Positions 1-7,550 of a stretch of DNA of 19,878 nucleotides are shown here, piece by piece; the stretch's first letter is position 1; each line of letters starts with the position of its first letter. The notes under the pieces were generated by a model, which was not told where the DNA came from, did not search any database, and saw only the letters and a list, made by a program, of their open reading frames with translations. Source of the DNA: JBCBJZ01 sp038522635 (GTDB taxonomy: Bacteria > Pseudomonadota > Alphaproteobacteria > Rhizobiales > Hyphomicrobiaceae); the NCBI GenBank assembly GCA_038522635.1, contig JBCBJZ010000059.1:1-19878 (forward strand). Direction: 5' to 3'. Both the position numbers and the translations under genes were made by a program.

Positions 1-189
1 CGCCTTTATGCCTACGGCGTTGGCATCGAGCCCAACATCGTCCAGGCCGCCAAATGGCACCTGCTGGCACGCGGCGCCGGCGTCGATGATGGGGCCTTGG
101 ACCAGTACATCTCGCGCCTGACGCCCGATGACCGCAAGCGGGCGACGGCGGCCGCTGCCCGGTGGCGCCAGGTCAATGGGCCGAAGTGA
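1..189 (+). CDS. Sel1-repeat protein, C-terminal fragment
   Basis: An open frame enters from the left edge and stops with TGA at 187-189, giving 62 visible residues. The first part (RLYAYGVGIEPNIVQAAKWH, followed by LLARGAG) matches the Sel1-like repeat pattern of LYxxGxGVxxDxxxAxxWYxxAAxxG, so this is the last repeat of a Sel1/TPR-like solenoid protein. It is followed by a charged helical tail ending in NGPK. Such proteins usually act as protein-interaction scaffolds in the periplasm or cytoplasm; the partner cannot be told from this fragment. The start lies outside the window. It precedes the inositol monophosphatase gene on the same strand by about 230 bases. Confidence 0.75.
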   Translation, partial: RLYAYGVGIEPNIVQAAKWHLLARGAGVDDGALDQYISRLTPDDRKRATAAAARWRQVNGPK

Positions 190-419
190 CCGGCCGCCAG
201 CCGATGTTGCGGGCCCTAAACGCTGCCGGCGATCCCGATGCCCAACCTGTGATCTCAAGCATGCCGCGGGGCTTGCGTGACGCACGGTTTCCACGTTGCG
301 CGCATGCGGCAACCTGCTAGGTAGGCGCTTAGCGCGTGTTCGTGCCTTCTGCCGCGCGCTTGATGTGCGCCCGCAGGCGCTCTCCCACCCCGTCCCTCCA
401 AAGCCCCCGCAGGACCCCC

Positions 420-1226
420 ATGCCAGCCTCCGCCCTCATCAACGTCATGACGCAAGCCGTGCGCAAAGCCGGCCGCAGCCTCACGCGTGACTTCGGCGAA
501 GTCGAAAACCTGCAAGTCTCGATCAAGGGCCCGGCGAATTTCGTGTCCGCAGCCGACATGCGGGCCGAGGAAATCCTCTACAGCGAACTGGAGCGCGCAC
601 GCCCCGCCTACTCCTTCTTGATGGAGGAAAGCGGTGAGGTGGACGGCGCCGATAAGACCCACCGCTGGATCATCGACCCGCTGGACGGCACCACCAACTT
701 CTTGCACGGCATTCCGATGTTCTGCATTTCGGTCGGTTTGGAGCGCGACGGAGAACTGGTCGCCGGGGTCATCTTCAACCCGATTTCAGATGAACTCTAC
801 ACGGCCGAGAAGGGCAAAGGCGCCTTCGTCAACGATCGTCGCCTGCGCGTCGCGGGGCGTCGCAGCCTCGCCGACTGTGTGTTCGCCTGCGGCATCCCGC
901 ACCGCGGACGGCCACGCCATGACCGGTTCCTGCGCGAAGCTGAAACCATGATGCGCGAGAGCGCCGGCCTGCGCCGAACGGGCTCGGCCGCCCTCGATCT
1001 GGCCTTTGTCGCCGCCGGTCGATTCGACGGCTACTGGGAGCATGCGATCAAGCCGTGGGATATGGCGGCCGGCATCGTCCTGGTGCGCGAAGCTGGTGGT
1101 TTTGCCAGCGATTTCCAGGGCCGCACGGGCGCTCAAGCGCTGTTCGAGGACGCCACCGTGGTTGCCGCAAACCCCACGATCCACAAGGATTTGCTCAAAA
1201 CGCTGCAAAACAGCGCTACAGCTTAA
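420..1226 (+). CDS. suhB: Inositol monophosphatase family protein (SuhB-like)
   Basis: A 268-residue Mg2+-dependent sugar-phosphate phosphatase of the IMPase/FIG superfamily, the usual family length. Visible metal-site motifs are the EES acid pair (about residues 69-71), DPLDGTTNF (86-94) and WDMAAG (213-218), so all catalytic positions look intact. Known relatives hydrolyse inositol-1-phosphate or related sugar phosphates; SuhB of E. coli also takes part in rRNA antitermination. The exact substrate here is not visible. I chose ATG 420, which has AGGA at 411-414 and begins MPASALINVM. The open frame extends to a GTG at 336, but those extra 28 residues are Arg/Pro-rich and do not look conserved. 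The motor-like pair follows on the same strand after about 220 bases. Confidence 0.9.
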   Translation: MPASALINVMTQAVRKAGRSLTRDFGEVENLQVSIKGPANFVSAADMRAEEILYSELERARPAYSFLMEESGEVDGADKTHRWIIDPLDGTTNFLHGIPMFCISVGLERDGELVAGVIFNPISDELYTAEKGKGAFVNDRRLRVAGRRSLADCVFACGIPHRGRPRHDRFLREAETMMRESAGLRRTGSAALDLAFVAAGRFDGYWEHAIKPWDMAAGIVLVREAGGFASDFQGRTGAQALFEDATVVAANPTIHKDLLKTLQNSATA

Positions 1227-1446
1227 GCGCGTCGGCGCACTCCTTTTGGTTGATTTGCCGCCAAAACGCGGTGCTCGCGGGCGCCCGGTGCGGTGGCAAG
1301 TGTGGCGAAGAGTCTGGCGCAGAGTGTGGCCGATTGGCCTGTTTCAACAGGCTGATGGAACACCATTCGGCATGAAGTTGCCGGTTTATGATTGTAGGTC
1401 CACACGGTAAACTCGCGCAAAGCGGTAGGTGGAGATCAACGCGGCC

Positions 1447-2502
1447 ATGGCCAGAGGACGAGCGGTCGACCCGACCACGGCGACCATGCACAAGACGCTG
1501 TCCAAGCCGGGCGTCTCCATTTTGCGCATGCTGATCCCGCTCGCGTTGGTGGGATTTCTGGCGTTCATCCTGTCCGATCAGCTTGTCCTCATCTTCCAAA
1601 ACAGCCCCTTCATCAACGGCCTAATCGTATTCGCCTTCGGGTTCGGCGTGCTTTACGCCTTCCATCAGGTGACGCGCCTGTACCGGGAAATCCGCTGGGT
1701 CAACGCGTTTCGCATCGCCGATCCGGGCTTGGCGCTTGAGCACCGGCCGATCCTGCTCGCGCCCATGGCGACCATGCTGCGCGATCGGCGCGGGCATATC
1801 TCGCTGTCGACCACATCCATGCGCTCGATCATGGAATCGATCGGCTCACGGCTTGACGAAGCCCGCGACACCGGGCGCTACCTCGTTGGCCTGCTCGTGT
1901 TTCTCGGCCTTCTCGGCACCTTCTGGGGCCTGCTCGACACGATCCAGTCGGTGGGCAAAACGATTGCCGCGCTCGATACCTCCGGTGGAAGCAGCGTCAA
2001 CGTATTCGATGACCTGAAGAACGGCCTCGCCGCGCCGTTGCGCGGTATGGGCACCGCGTTTTCTTCATCGCTTTTGGGACTCGCAGGATCGCTGGTGCTT
2101 GGCTACCTCGACCTGCAGGCCGCGCACGCGCACAACCGTTTTTACAACGAGCTTGAAGAATGGCTGTCGGGGATCACGGAATTGACGCCCGGCGGGTCGG
2201 AAGCCACCGGCGGCACAACCACCGAGCAGCTCACCTACGCCATTTACGAAATGCAGCGGGCGCTCAACGAGATGAACGGTACGCTCGCCAACGGCCGAGG
2301 CGCGGGGACGCAGGCACTGGCAGCACAAACCGAGAATGACGAGGCGGTGCAGGAATTGGCCCGCGGGGTCGATCAACTGGTCCGTCAAATGCGCGCTGAA
2401 CAAAAGGTCGTGCGCGAGTGGGTGGATGAGCAGGCCGCTCAACAATCCGAGGTCGCTTCGGTGCTGAAAGACCTCGCCGTCAACATGTCACAGCGGGGAT
2501 AG
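1447..2502 (+). CDS. MotA/TolQ/ExbB-family proton-channel-like membrane protein
   Basis: About 351 residues with four hydrophobic helices: two near the N-terminus (roughly residues 25-43 and 56-74) and two conserved ones (about 144-166 and 199-222). The last pair carries GLLVFLGLLGTFWGLLDTI and GMGTAFSSSLLGLAGSLVLG, typical of the MotA/TolQ/ExbB channel fold. A polar, probably coiled-coil cytoplasmic tail of over 100 residues follows. Family members form the stator ring of proton-motive-force motors. The next gene, three bases downstream, encodes an OmpA/MotB-like partner, so the two probably form one inner-membrane complex anchored to peptidoglycan. Start choice is uncertain: ATG 1447 begins MARGRAVDP and has AGGTGGAG 12 bases upstream; an in-frame GTG at 1429 and an ATG at 1486 are alternatives. 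Substrate or purpose is unknown. Confidence 0.87.
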   Translation: MARGRAVDPTTATMHKTLSKPGVSILRMLIPLALVGFLAFILSDQLVLIFQNSPFINGLIVFAFGFGVLYAFHQVTRLYREIRWVNAFRIADPGLALEHRPILLAPMATMLRDRRGHISLSTTSMRSIMESIGSRLDEARDTGRYLVGLLVFLGLLGTFWGLLDTIQSVGKTIAALDTSGGSSVNVFDDLKNGLAAPLRGMGTAFSSSLLGLAGSLVLGYLDLQAAHAHNRFYNELEEWLSGITELTPGGSEATGGTTTEQLTYAIYEMQRALNEMNGTLANGRGAGTQALAAQTENDEAVQELARGVDQLVRQMRAEQKVVREWVDEQAAQQSEVASVLKDLAVNMSQRG

Positions 2503-2505
2503 CGC

Positions 2506-3537
2506 ATGGCCCGGATCCGCGCGCAACGGCGCAGCCAGATGAGCGCGGACTACTGGCCGGGCTTCGTCGATGCGCTGACGACGCTGCTGCTGGTATTCAT
2601 CTTCCTGCTGTCGATTTTCATGCTGGCGCAGTATTTCGTCAGCCAGGAATCGAGCGGCAAGGACGACACCATGCGCCGGCTCGACCAGCGCATCGCTGAG
2701 CTGACCAACCTTCTATCGCTTGAAAAGGGCAAAGCGCGCGGCGCCGAAGACCAATTGGCAGCTCTGTCGGCGTCGCTCGCGCAACTCCAGGCGGAGAACC
2801 AACGGCTGACCTCGGCCGCAGGTGCCGGTGATCGCCGCGCCCAAGCGGCCCAAGTGCAGATCGGCACGCTCAACACCAAGCTCACCGAGCAGCAGAAGCT
2901 CTCCACCAGCGCGCTTGCCAAGGTCGACCTCCTCAACCAGCAGCTGCTCGCGATCCGCCGGCAGATCGCAGCCCTCAAGCAGGCGCTGGCGGCCTCCGAA
3001 GCCAAGGAACAGAAAAGCCAAGTGCGCATCGCCGACCTTGGCAAACGCCTCAACGTGGCCCTGGCGCGCAAAGTGCAGGAGCTGCAGCGCTATCGCTCCG
3101 ACTTTTTCGGCCGACTGCGCGAACTGTTGGCCGGGCGCAAAGACATCCGCGTGGTGGGCGACCGGTTTGTCTTTGAATCAGAAGTGCTGTTTCCTTCCGG
3201 CCAGGCGCAGATGACACCGCAAGGCTTGAGCGCGCTCGATCCCGTCGCCCGTGCCATCATCGAACTTGCCAAGCAGATCCCGCCGGAAATCGACTGGAAA
3301 CTCCAGGTCGACGGGCACACCGATGTTAGGCCCATCCGCAGCGCGCAGTTCCCGTCAAACCTTGAGCTTTCGATCGCCCGTGCGACGTCCGTGGTGCGTT
3401 ATCTCATCGCGCAAGGCGTTCCACGGGAGCGGTTGGTGGCCGCGGGCCACGGTGCCTTCTCGCCGCTTGAAACCGGCGATACCGAAGACGTCTACCGACG
3501 CAACCGCCGCATCGAACTGAAGCTCACGAACCGCTGA
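2506..3537 (+). CDS. MotB-like protein: one TM helix, coiled coil, OmpA peptidoglycan-binding domain
   Basis: A 343-residue protein. A short basic N-terminus is followed by one membrane helix (about 20-45) starting YWPGFVDALTTLLLVF. Asp22 at the cytoplasmic edge of that helix is in the place of the proton-carrying Asp of MotB/ExbD. Residues about 50-200 are Gln/Ala/Leu/Lys-rich and look coiled coil. The C-terminal third is an OmpA-like domain with GHTDVRPI, then NLELSIARATSVVRYL and YRRNRRIEL, the residues known to grip diaminopimelate in peptidoglycan. ATG 2506 lies three bases after the upstream stop, with GGGGAT before it, so translation is probably coupled. With the upstream gene it forms a likely PMF-driven stator pair of unknown job; there are no flagellar or Tol genes nearby. 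Confidence 0.88.
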   Translation: MARIRAQRRSQMSADYWPGFVDALTTLLLVFIFLLSIFMLAQYFVSQESSGKDDTMRRLDQRIAELTNLLSLEKGKARGAEDQLAALSASLAQLQAENQRLTSAAGAGDRRAQAAQVQIGTLNTKLTEQQKLSTSALAKVDLLNQQLLAIRRQIAALKQALAASEAKEQKSQVRIADLGKRLNVALARKVQELQRYRSDFFGRLRELLAGRKDIRVVGDRFVFESEVLFPSGQAQMTPQGLSALDPVARAIIELAKQIPPEIDWKLQVDGHTDVRPIRSAQFPSNLELSIARATSVVRYLIAQGVPRERLVAAGHGAFSPLETGDTEDVYRRNRRIELKLTNR

Positions 3538-3575
3538 CGCCACGCGTGCGGGGCTTTGAGGCCGGCCCAAAGAAA

Positions 3576-3608
3576 AGCCCGCTCCGCTCGCCATGAGCGG
3601 ACCGGGCT
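3576..3608 (-). terminator. Intrinsic terminator, better on the - strand
   Basis: A 14-base-pair stem with one mismatch (AGCCCGCTCCGCTC against GAGCGGACCGGGCT, loop GCCAT). Read on the - strand it is followed by TTTTCTTT, a fair U tract, so it probably ends the small secreted-protein transcript. On the + strand it sits about 40 bases after the OmpA-like gene without a U tract and may work weakly in that direction too. Confidence 0.65.
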
Positions 3609-3673
3609 CGCTGTCGCACGTCACAGGTAAGCTCTTCGCGTTGATGAGCTCACGCGAAGCTGGGCGTTAGACT

Positions 3674-3796
3674 TTTGCCGTTCATCTTATCGCCCCAGGC
3701 CATGCCGCCTGATGCGGATGAACTCTCTGCTATGAACTCTCTGCTTTGCCGTTCATCTTATCGCCCCAGGCCATTCCCGCCTGATGCGGATGAACT
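3674..3796. repeat. Pair of palindromic direct repeats (REP-like)
   Basis: Two near-identical copies, 3674-3724 and 3745-3796, each reading TTTGCCGTTCATCTTATCGC at the left and GCCTGATGCGGATGAACT at the right. Each copy can fold on itself: the outer arms GTTCATC and GATGAAC pair, and inside them CAGGC pairs with GCCTG. They differ only slightly near the centre. Between them is a 14-base unit, ATGAACTCTCTGCT, repeated exactly in tandem (3718-3731 and 3732-3745). The right copy overlaps the stop codon of the - strand gene that ends at 3796. Confidence 0.75.
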
Positions 3797-4110
3797 TAGT
3801 GGTGGTGGTGGTGCTTCGGCGGGTAGATCATCGCCGTGCCGCCAGGCAGCATGCCCGTGGTGTCGCAGTAATGCTTGAGGTGGCGAATGCGATGCTTGGT
3901 CAGCTTGAAGGAGACCATCTTGTGAAACTTCTTCGCCACGCCGCGCAAATGCCAGTGGTGATTGAGCTTGGCGCAGTCGGTGGCACCGCTCGCGGTGACG
4001 AAGCAGATGTAGTGGCTCTTAGAGAGTGGCTTGCTGGTTGCCAGTGCGCCCGTCAGACCCGTCAGCAGGGCGGCTGCGGCGACAGCGCCGAGGATGAGAT
4101 GTTTACGCAT
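3796..4110 (-). CDS. Small secreted protein of unknown function with a penta-His C-terminus
   Basis: A 104-residue protein. It starts MRKHLILGAVAAAALLTGLT and has a clear Sec signal peptide with likely cleavage after GALA (about residue 24). ATG 4110 is preceded by GGGAGG with a seven-base gap. A longer open frame reaches 4215, but that start would bury the signal peptide. The mature part is basic and His-rich, with three cysteines (in YICFV, TDC and YCDTTG) and ends YPPKHHHHH. I do not recognise a family. His and Cys suggest metal binding or an exported redox/structural role, but that is inference. It is a single gene with a terminator downstream and palindromic repeats touching its stop codon. 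Confidence 0.7.
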   Translation of the reverse strand: MRKHLILGAVAAAALLTGLTGALATSKPLSKSHYICFVTASGATDCAKLNHHWHLRGVAKKFHKMVSFKLTKHRIRHLKHYCDTTGMLPGGTAMIYPPKHHHHH

Positions 4111-4278
4111 GATGTTGCCTCCCGGCCGACGTGTCCCAGGCGCGGCCGACAAATGAACTAAGAAACGAACCCGGCAGCCGCAAATAATGGTGGCCTGCGG
4201 GCGGGACTTGATCATCGTTAATGTTGTTGTGTGACCAAGCCACCACCTTAGAGCAATCTTGAGTTGAACAGCCCTAAA

Positions 4279-4298
4279 TTGTTGCCAAGGCGCAACAA
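4279..4298 (-). terminator. Weak hairpin after the GST-like gene
   Basis: A perfect 7-base inverted repeat, TTGTTGC and GCAACAA around a 6-base loop, lying 18 bases past the stop codon of the GST-like gene on the - strand. It is followed by TTTAGG only, so termination would be weak. It could also be a protein-binding site upstream of the small secreted-protein gene. Confidence 0.4.
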
Positions 4299-4316
4299 AG
4301 CGGGCGTCAGCGGCCG

Positions 4317-5249
4317 CTACAGGACCTGCACGCGATAGCCCACGCGCGGGAAATGCACGCAGACGCGCCCGACTTCCGGCGTCTCGCGCATCACTGCCAC
4401 GACGTCGCGGCCGATCACATGCGCGGTGCCGTCGACCGCCGTTTCACCACTGTCGGTGAGCGGCGCCACGCTGATGCGCTGGCCCACCTTCAGCCCCTGG
4501 GGATCGCGAGGATCGTCCTGCGCGGCTGCCGCTGGCTCAGCGTCGCGCGCGATGGTCAGCGCTTGCTGCGGTGTCATGTCGTGTGACGTGCCATGGCCCA
4601 GGGCGGCCATCCGCTCCTTCCAGGCAACGATGTGCGGGAATTCCTCAAAGAACGTCTCCGCACCGCTCCAGCGGCCGGACATGAACCACACCAGATAGTA
4701 GATCATCAGGTCGGGCATGCCCGGTTGATCGCCAAGGATGAAGGGTCGTCCCGTGGCCAGGCGATCTTCGACCCATCCCATGTGCGCACGCACCTGGGCT
4801 GCCGCGTGGGGCAGGTCGGCGCGCTCTTTGAGAAAGTCACCGTCAGGCCCGAGATACAGGCGCGCACGATCGGCCACGAGGGCGGGTGGCAGCTTGTCGG
4901 CATCGGGTGCGAAGGCGAGGCGCACGGCGTGGCCAAAGATCTCGTTATCGGTCCAACGGCTGACGGCGAAGGGCAGCCCGGCGCCGCCGTTCGGGAAGAA
5001 CGTTGGTTCGGGATGGCGGGCTTCCAGCGCGCGCAGGATGCCTTGGGTATCGCAGTAAATGTCAGCGCCGAGCTGCAGCACGGGAATGCGGCGATACCCC
5101 CCTGTAAGCGCGAACAGCTCGGGGCGATCGGGAAGGCGATTTTGCTCTACGGAATGCCAGGTGAGGCCCTTGAGGCCGAGGCCGGCGCGGATTTTTTCGG
5201 AGACCGGCGACGGCGGATAGTGGTGCAGGATAAGATCTTGCGCGCTCAT
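4317..5249 (-). CDS. Glutathione S-transferase family protein with C-terminal extension
   Basis: A 310-residue protein. The N-terminal 80 residues are a thioredoxin-fold GST domain: LILHHYPPSPVSEKIR carries the glutathione-site loop, with the cis-proline in YRRIPVLQL and CDTQGIL after it. An all-helical GST C-domain covers about residues 90-215 (PFILGDQPGMPDLMIYYLVW). About 90 residues beyond this form a beta-rich tail (GLKVGQRISVAPLTDSGETA onward) not found in ordinary 200-230-residue GSTs. The loop has Ser where some classes have a catalytic Ser/Cys/Tyr, so activity is possible but not shown. ATG 5249 has AGGAG nine bases upstream. It lies 137 bases downstream of the ABC exporter gene on the same strand and may be read through from it. 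Confidence 0.85.
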   Translation of the reverse strand: MSAQDLILHHYPPSPVSEKIRAGLGLKGLTWHSVEQNRLPDRPELFALTGGYRRIPVLQLGADIYCDTQGILRALEARHPEPTFFPNGGAGLPFAVSRWTDNEIFGHAVRLAFAPDADKLPPALVADRARLYLGPDGDFLKERADLPHAAAQVRAHMGWVEDRLATGRPFILGDQPGMPDLMIYYLVWFMSGRWSGAETFFEEFPHIVAWKERMAALGHGTSHDMTPQQALTIARDAEPAAAAQDDPRDPQGLKVGQRISVAPLTDSGETAVDGTAHVIGRDVVAVMRETPEVGRVCVHFPRVGYRVQVL

Positions 5250-5356
5250 GGCGGCGGGCTCCTAGCGATGTGGTGGGGCGTGGTGTGTGGGGATAAACGG
5301 ACACGGGCAAAGTGGCGCCTCGCGCACGCATGACGTGCTGGGGGAAGCGTCGGCGA

Positions 5357-5384
5357 CGCGAGGCACAGCGCAGGCCAAGCTGTG
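5357..5384 (-). other. Nested hairpins between ABC exporter and GST-like genes
   Basis: Just after the exporter stop codon, CACAGC (5364-5369) pairs with GCTGTG (5379-5384). CGCGAGGC (5357-5364) can instead pair with GCCTCGCG at 5317-5324 across a 32-base loop. There is no U tract, so this is at most an attenuating or mRNA-processing structure between the two genes. Confidence 0.35.
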
Positions 5385-5386
5385 CG

Positions 5387-7240
5387 TTACTCCGCCGCGT
5401 CCGCGGTGAATTGCATGTCGGCGAGGCGGCTGTAAAGGCCACCGTGGCGCACAAGTTCTGCATGTGTGCCGCTATCCACGATGCGTCCCTCATCCATCAC
5501 GATGATGCGGTCGGCGCTTTGCACCGTCGCCAGCCGATGCGCGATCACCAGCGTTGTGCGGTTCGCCATCAGCGCATCGAGCGCTTCCTGCACGAGGCGC
5601 TCGTTTTGCGCATCAAGCGCGCTCGTCGCCTCATCGAGCAACAGCACCGGCGCGTCCCGCAACACCGCGCGCGCGATCGCCAACCGCTGACGTTGACCGC
5701 CTGAAAGCGACACCCCGCGTTCGCCAAGAAGCGTGTCGAAACCGTCGGGCAACTCGTTGACGAAGGGCGTCACCATCGCGACTTGCGCGGCCCGCTCGAT
5801 CGCCTCACGGCTTGCCATAGGCGTGCCATAGGCGATGTTGGCGGCAACCGTGTCGGCGAACAGCGCCACCTCTTGGGGTACGAGGGCGAAGCGGGCGCGC
5901 AAGTCAGCGAGGGCGGCGCGCTCCACCGGAACGCTATCGAGGCGCACGCTTCCCGCGTCATAGTCATAAAAGCGCAGCAGCAGACTGAAGAGCGTCGACT
6001 TGCCCGCCCCGGAAGGACCAACGATCGCGACCGTCTCACCGGCCTCGACTTCAAACGAGACATCGTCCAACGCGCGCTCTTGCGGCCGGGTCGGATAGGA
6101 AAAGCGCACACCCTCAAATGCGATACGCCCCGCCGCTGGCGACGGAAGCGCCAGGGGCAACGCCGGCGTCACGATCTGCGGTTCGACTGCGAGCAGCTCA
6201 GCAAGGCGCTCAGCAGCGCCCGCCGCTTGCTGGATCTCGCCCCAGACTTCCGCAAGACTCGCCACCGCGGTCGCCGCAAACACCGCATAGAGCACGAATT
6301 GGCCAAGCCGCCCGCCCGTCATCTCGCCGGCAACCACCGCCGTTGCGCCGTACCAGAGGACGCCGACGACGCTTGTGACCATCAAGAACATGGCCGCGCC
6401 TGTGAGGACCGAACGGGCCCGCATGCGCGCGCGCGCTGCTTCGAACGCGCCTTCGGCCGCACCATCGAAACGGGTGACAACCGCGCCCTCGGTGCCGAAC
6501 GCCTGCATGGTGCGGACAGCGGCGAGGTTTTCAGCCGCGTAAGATGAGGCTTCCGCAAGGCTGTCTTGCGCGCGGCGTGATAGCGCGCGGATTGAGCGGC
6601 CGTACAGCATCAGCGGGATCATGATCGCCGGGATCGCGAGCAGCACCATCAGCGACAACTTCACCGAGGTGATCAACATCATGATGAGCGCGCCCACCAG
6701 CAGGATCGCATTGCGCAAAGCCTGGCTCATGACCGAGCCGGCGGCGGCTTTGAGCTGCGTTGTATCGGCGGTCAGCCGCGACATGACTTCAGCCGAATGC
6801 GTTTGCTCGTAAAACGCAGGCGACAACCGCGCCATGTGCTCAAAGACGTCTTTGCGCAGGTCAGCCACGACCCGCTCGCCCAACCAGTTCACCGCGTAAA
6901 AACGGGTGGCCGCCGCGATCGCGAGAACCGAGCCGACCACGATCAACATCACGAAATAATTGCCGATGAAGGCGCCGTCACTCTGCCCGAAGCCGAAGTC
7001 GATCATCCGGCGCACCGCCATCGGGATCACCAGGGTGGCGAGCGCGGAAACGACCAGGGCCACGAACGCCACCGCCAGCATCGCTGGCTGGCGCAAAACG
7101 TAGGGGCTCAGGGATAAAAGCGGACGTAAGGACCGCGCTTTGCGGGCGCGATCGGTATCCTCATCTGCGTTCGACGACGGGGCGTGACGCGCGTGAGCCG
7201 CGCTCCTATCCCGCGCGTTTTGAGACGTCGTGGTATCCAA
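5387..7240 (-). CDS. ABC exporter half-transporter (fused membrane and ATPase domains)
   Basis: A 617-residue ABCB/MsbA-type protein. Residues about 45-340 form the six-helix exporter membrane domain, including GERVVADLRKDVFEHMARLS, the coupling region typical of lipid and drug exporters. The ATPase has Walker A GPSGAGKST (408-416), a Q-loop glutamine at 456, signature LSGGQ (512-516), Walker B VLLLDE (532-537) and the switch His568, all intact. It should work as a homodimer in the inner membrane; the substrate cannot be told. The start is odd: no ATG or GTG lies between the upstream stop and the first helix. TTG 7240, preceded by AAGG about eleven bases away, is the best start and gives a polar N-tail of about 45 residues. 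The GST-like gene follows. Confidence 0.9.
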   Translation of the reverse strand: MDTTTSQNARDRSAAHARHAPSSNADEDTDRARKARSLRPLLSLSPYVLRQPAMLAVAFVALVVSALATLVIPMAVRRMIDFGFGQSDGAFIGNYFVMLIVVGSVLAIAAATRFYAVNWLGERVVADLRKDVFEHMARLSPAFYEQTHSAEVMSRLTADTTQLKAAAGSVMSQALRNAILLVGALIMMLITSVKLSLMVLLAIPAIMIPLMLYGRSIRALSRRAQDSLAEASSYAAENLAAVRTMQAFGTEGAVVTRFDGAAEGAFEAARARMRARSVLTGAAMFLMVTSVVGVLWYGATAVVAGEMTGGRLGQFVLYAVFAATAVASLAEVWGEIQQAAGAAERLAELLAVEPQIVTPALPLALPSPAAGRIAFEGVRFSYPTRPQERALDDVSFEVEAGETVAIVGPSGAGKSTLFSLLLRFYDYDAGSVRLDSVPVERAALADLRARFALVPQEVALFADTVAANIAYGTPMASREAIERAAQVAMVTPFVNELPDGFDTLLGERGVSLSGGQRQRLAIARAVLRDAPVLLLDEATSALDAQNERLVQEALDALMANRTTLVIAHRLATVQSADRIIVMDEGRIVDSGTHAELVRHGGLYSRLADMQFTADAAE

Positions 7241-7344
7241 CGCTGCGCGCCCTTAACCTCATTCGTGATAGCCCCCGGCTTCCGGGGTGCCACCGTGGCA
7301 GCCGGCACCGCTTGCTGGAGCGGTCACGCACGGCGCCGATGTTC

Positions 7345-7373
7345 TTGCTTTTGCCAGCGTTGTCCCATATACA
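7345..7373 (+). promoter_or_regulatory. Candidate sigma-70-type promoter for rpmE
   Basis: TTGCTT at 7345-7350 and TATACA at 7368-7373 are separated by exactly 17 bases, a good housekeeping-promoter match on the + strand. Transcription would start near 7380, leaving a leader of about 170 bases before rpmE. The region 7241-7550 has no protein gene; it must also hold the divergent exporter promoter, which I could not pinpoint. Confidence 0.5.
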
Positions 7374-7480
7374 GCGGCGCTTGAACAGTCAGCCGCGCAA
7401 ACCCGTCGCAGTGCACACCGTCGCAGGTGGATGAACGCAGGCGTGCGGCTCAGAACGGCGCGAGAGATATCTTAAAATTT

Positions 7481-7517
7481 GGCGCGTTTGCACGCTTCAC
7501 TCGTGCTTGAACGCGCC
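7481..7517 (+). promoter_or_regulatory. Long hairpin in the rpmE leader
   Basis: Outer arms GGCGCGTT (7481-7488) and AACGCGCC (7510-7517) pair perfectly over eight bases. Inner arms GCACG (7490-7494) and CGTGC (7502-7506) pair over five with loop CTTCACT. The element sits between the candidate promoter and the ribosome-binding site of rpmE, ending 33 bases before the start codon. It has no following U tract. A ribosomal-protein leader control site is a reasonable guess, since several ribosomal proteins repress their own mRNA. Confidence 0.5.
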
Positions 7518-7550
7518 TCCCACCATGACCGCATGACCGGAGCTTGAACG

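Noticed and set aside
1447..3537. Zorya-like anti-phage system (ZorA/ZorB resemble MotA/MotB)
   Set aside because: No ZorC, ZorD or ZorE-like gene is adjacent; the neighbours are an inositol phosphatase and a small secreted protein. The pair fits a generic motor better.
4593..5333. 246-residue open frame opposite the GST-like gene
   Set aside because: It is the antisense shadow of a well-supported gene; high-GC codon bias produces such long frames.
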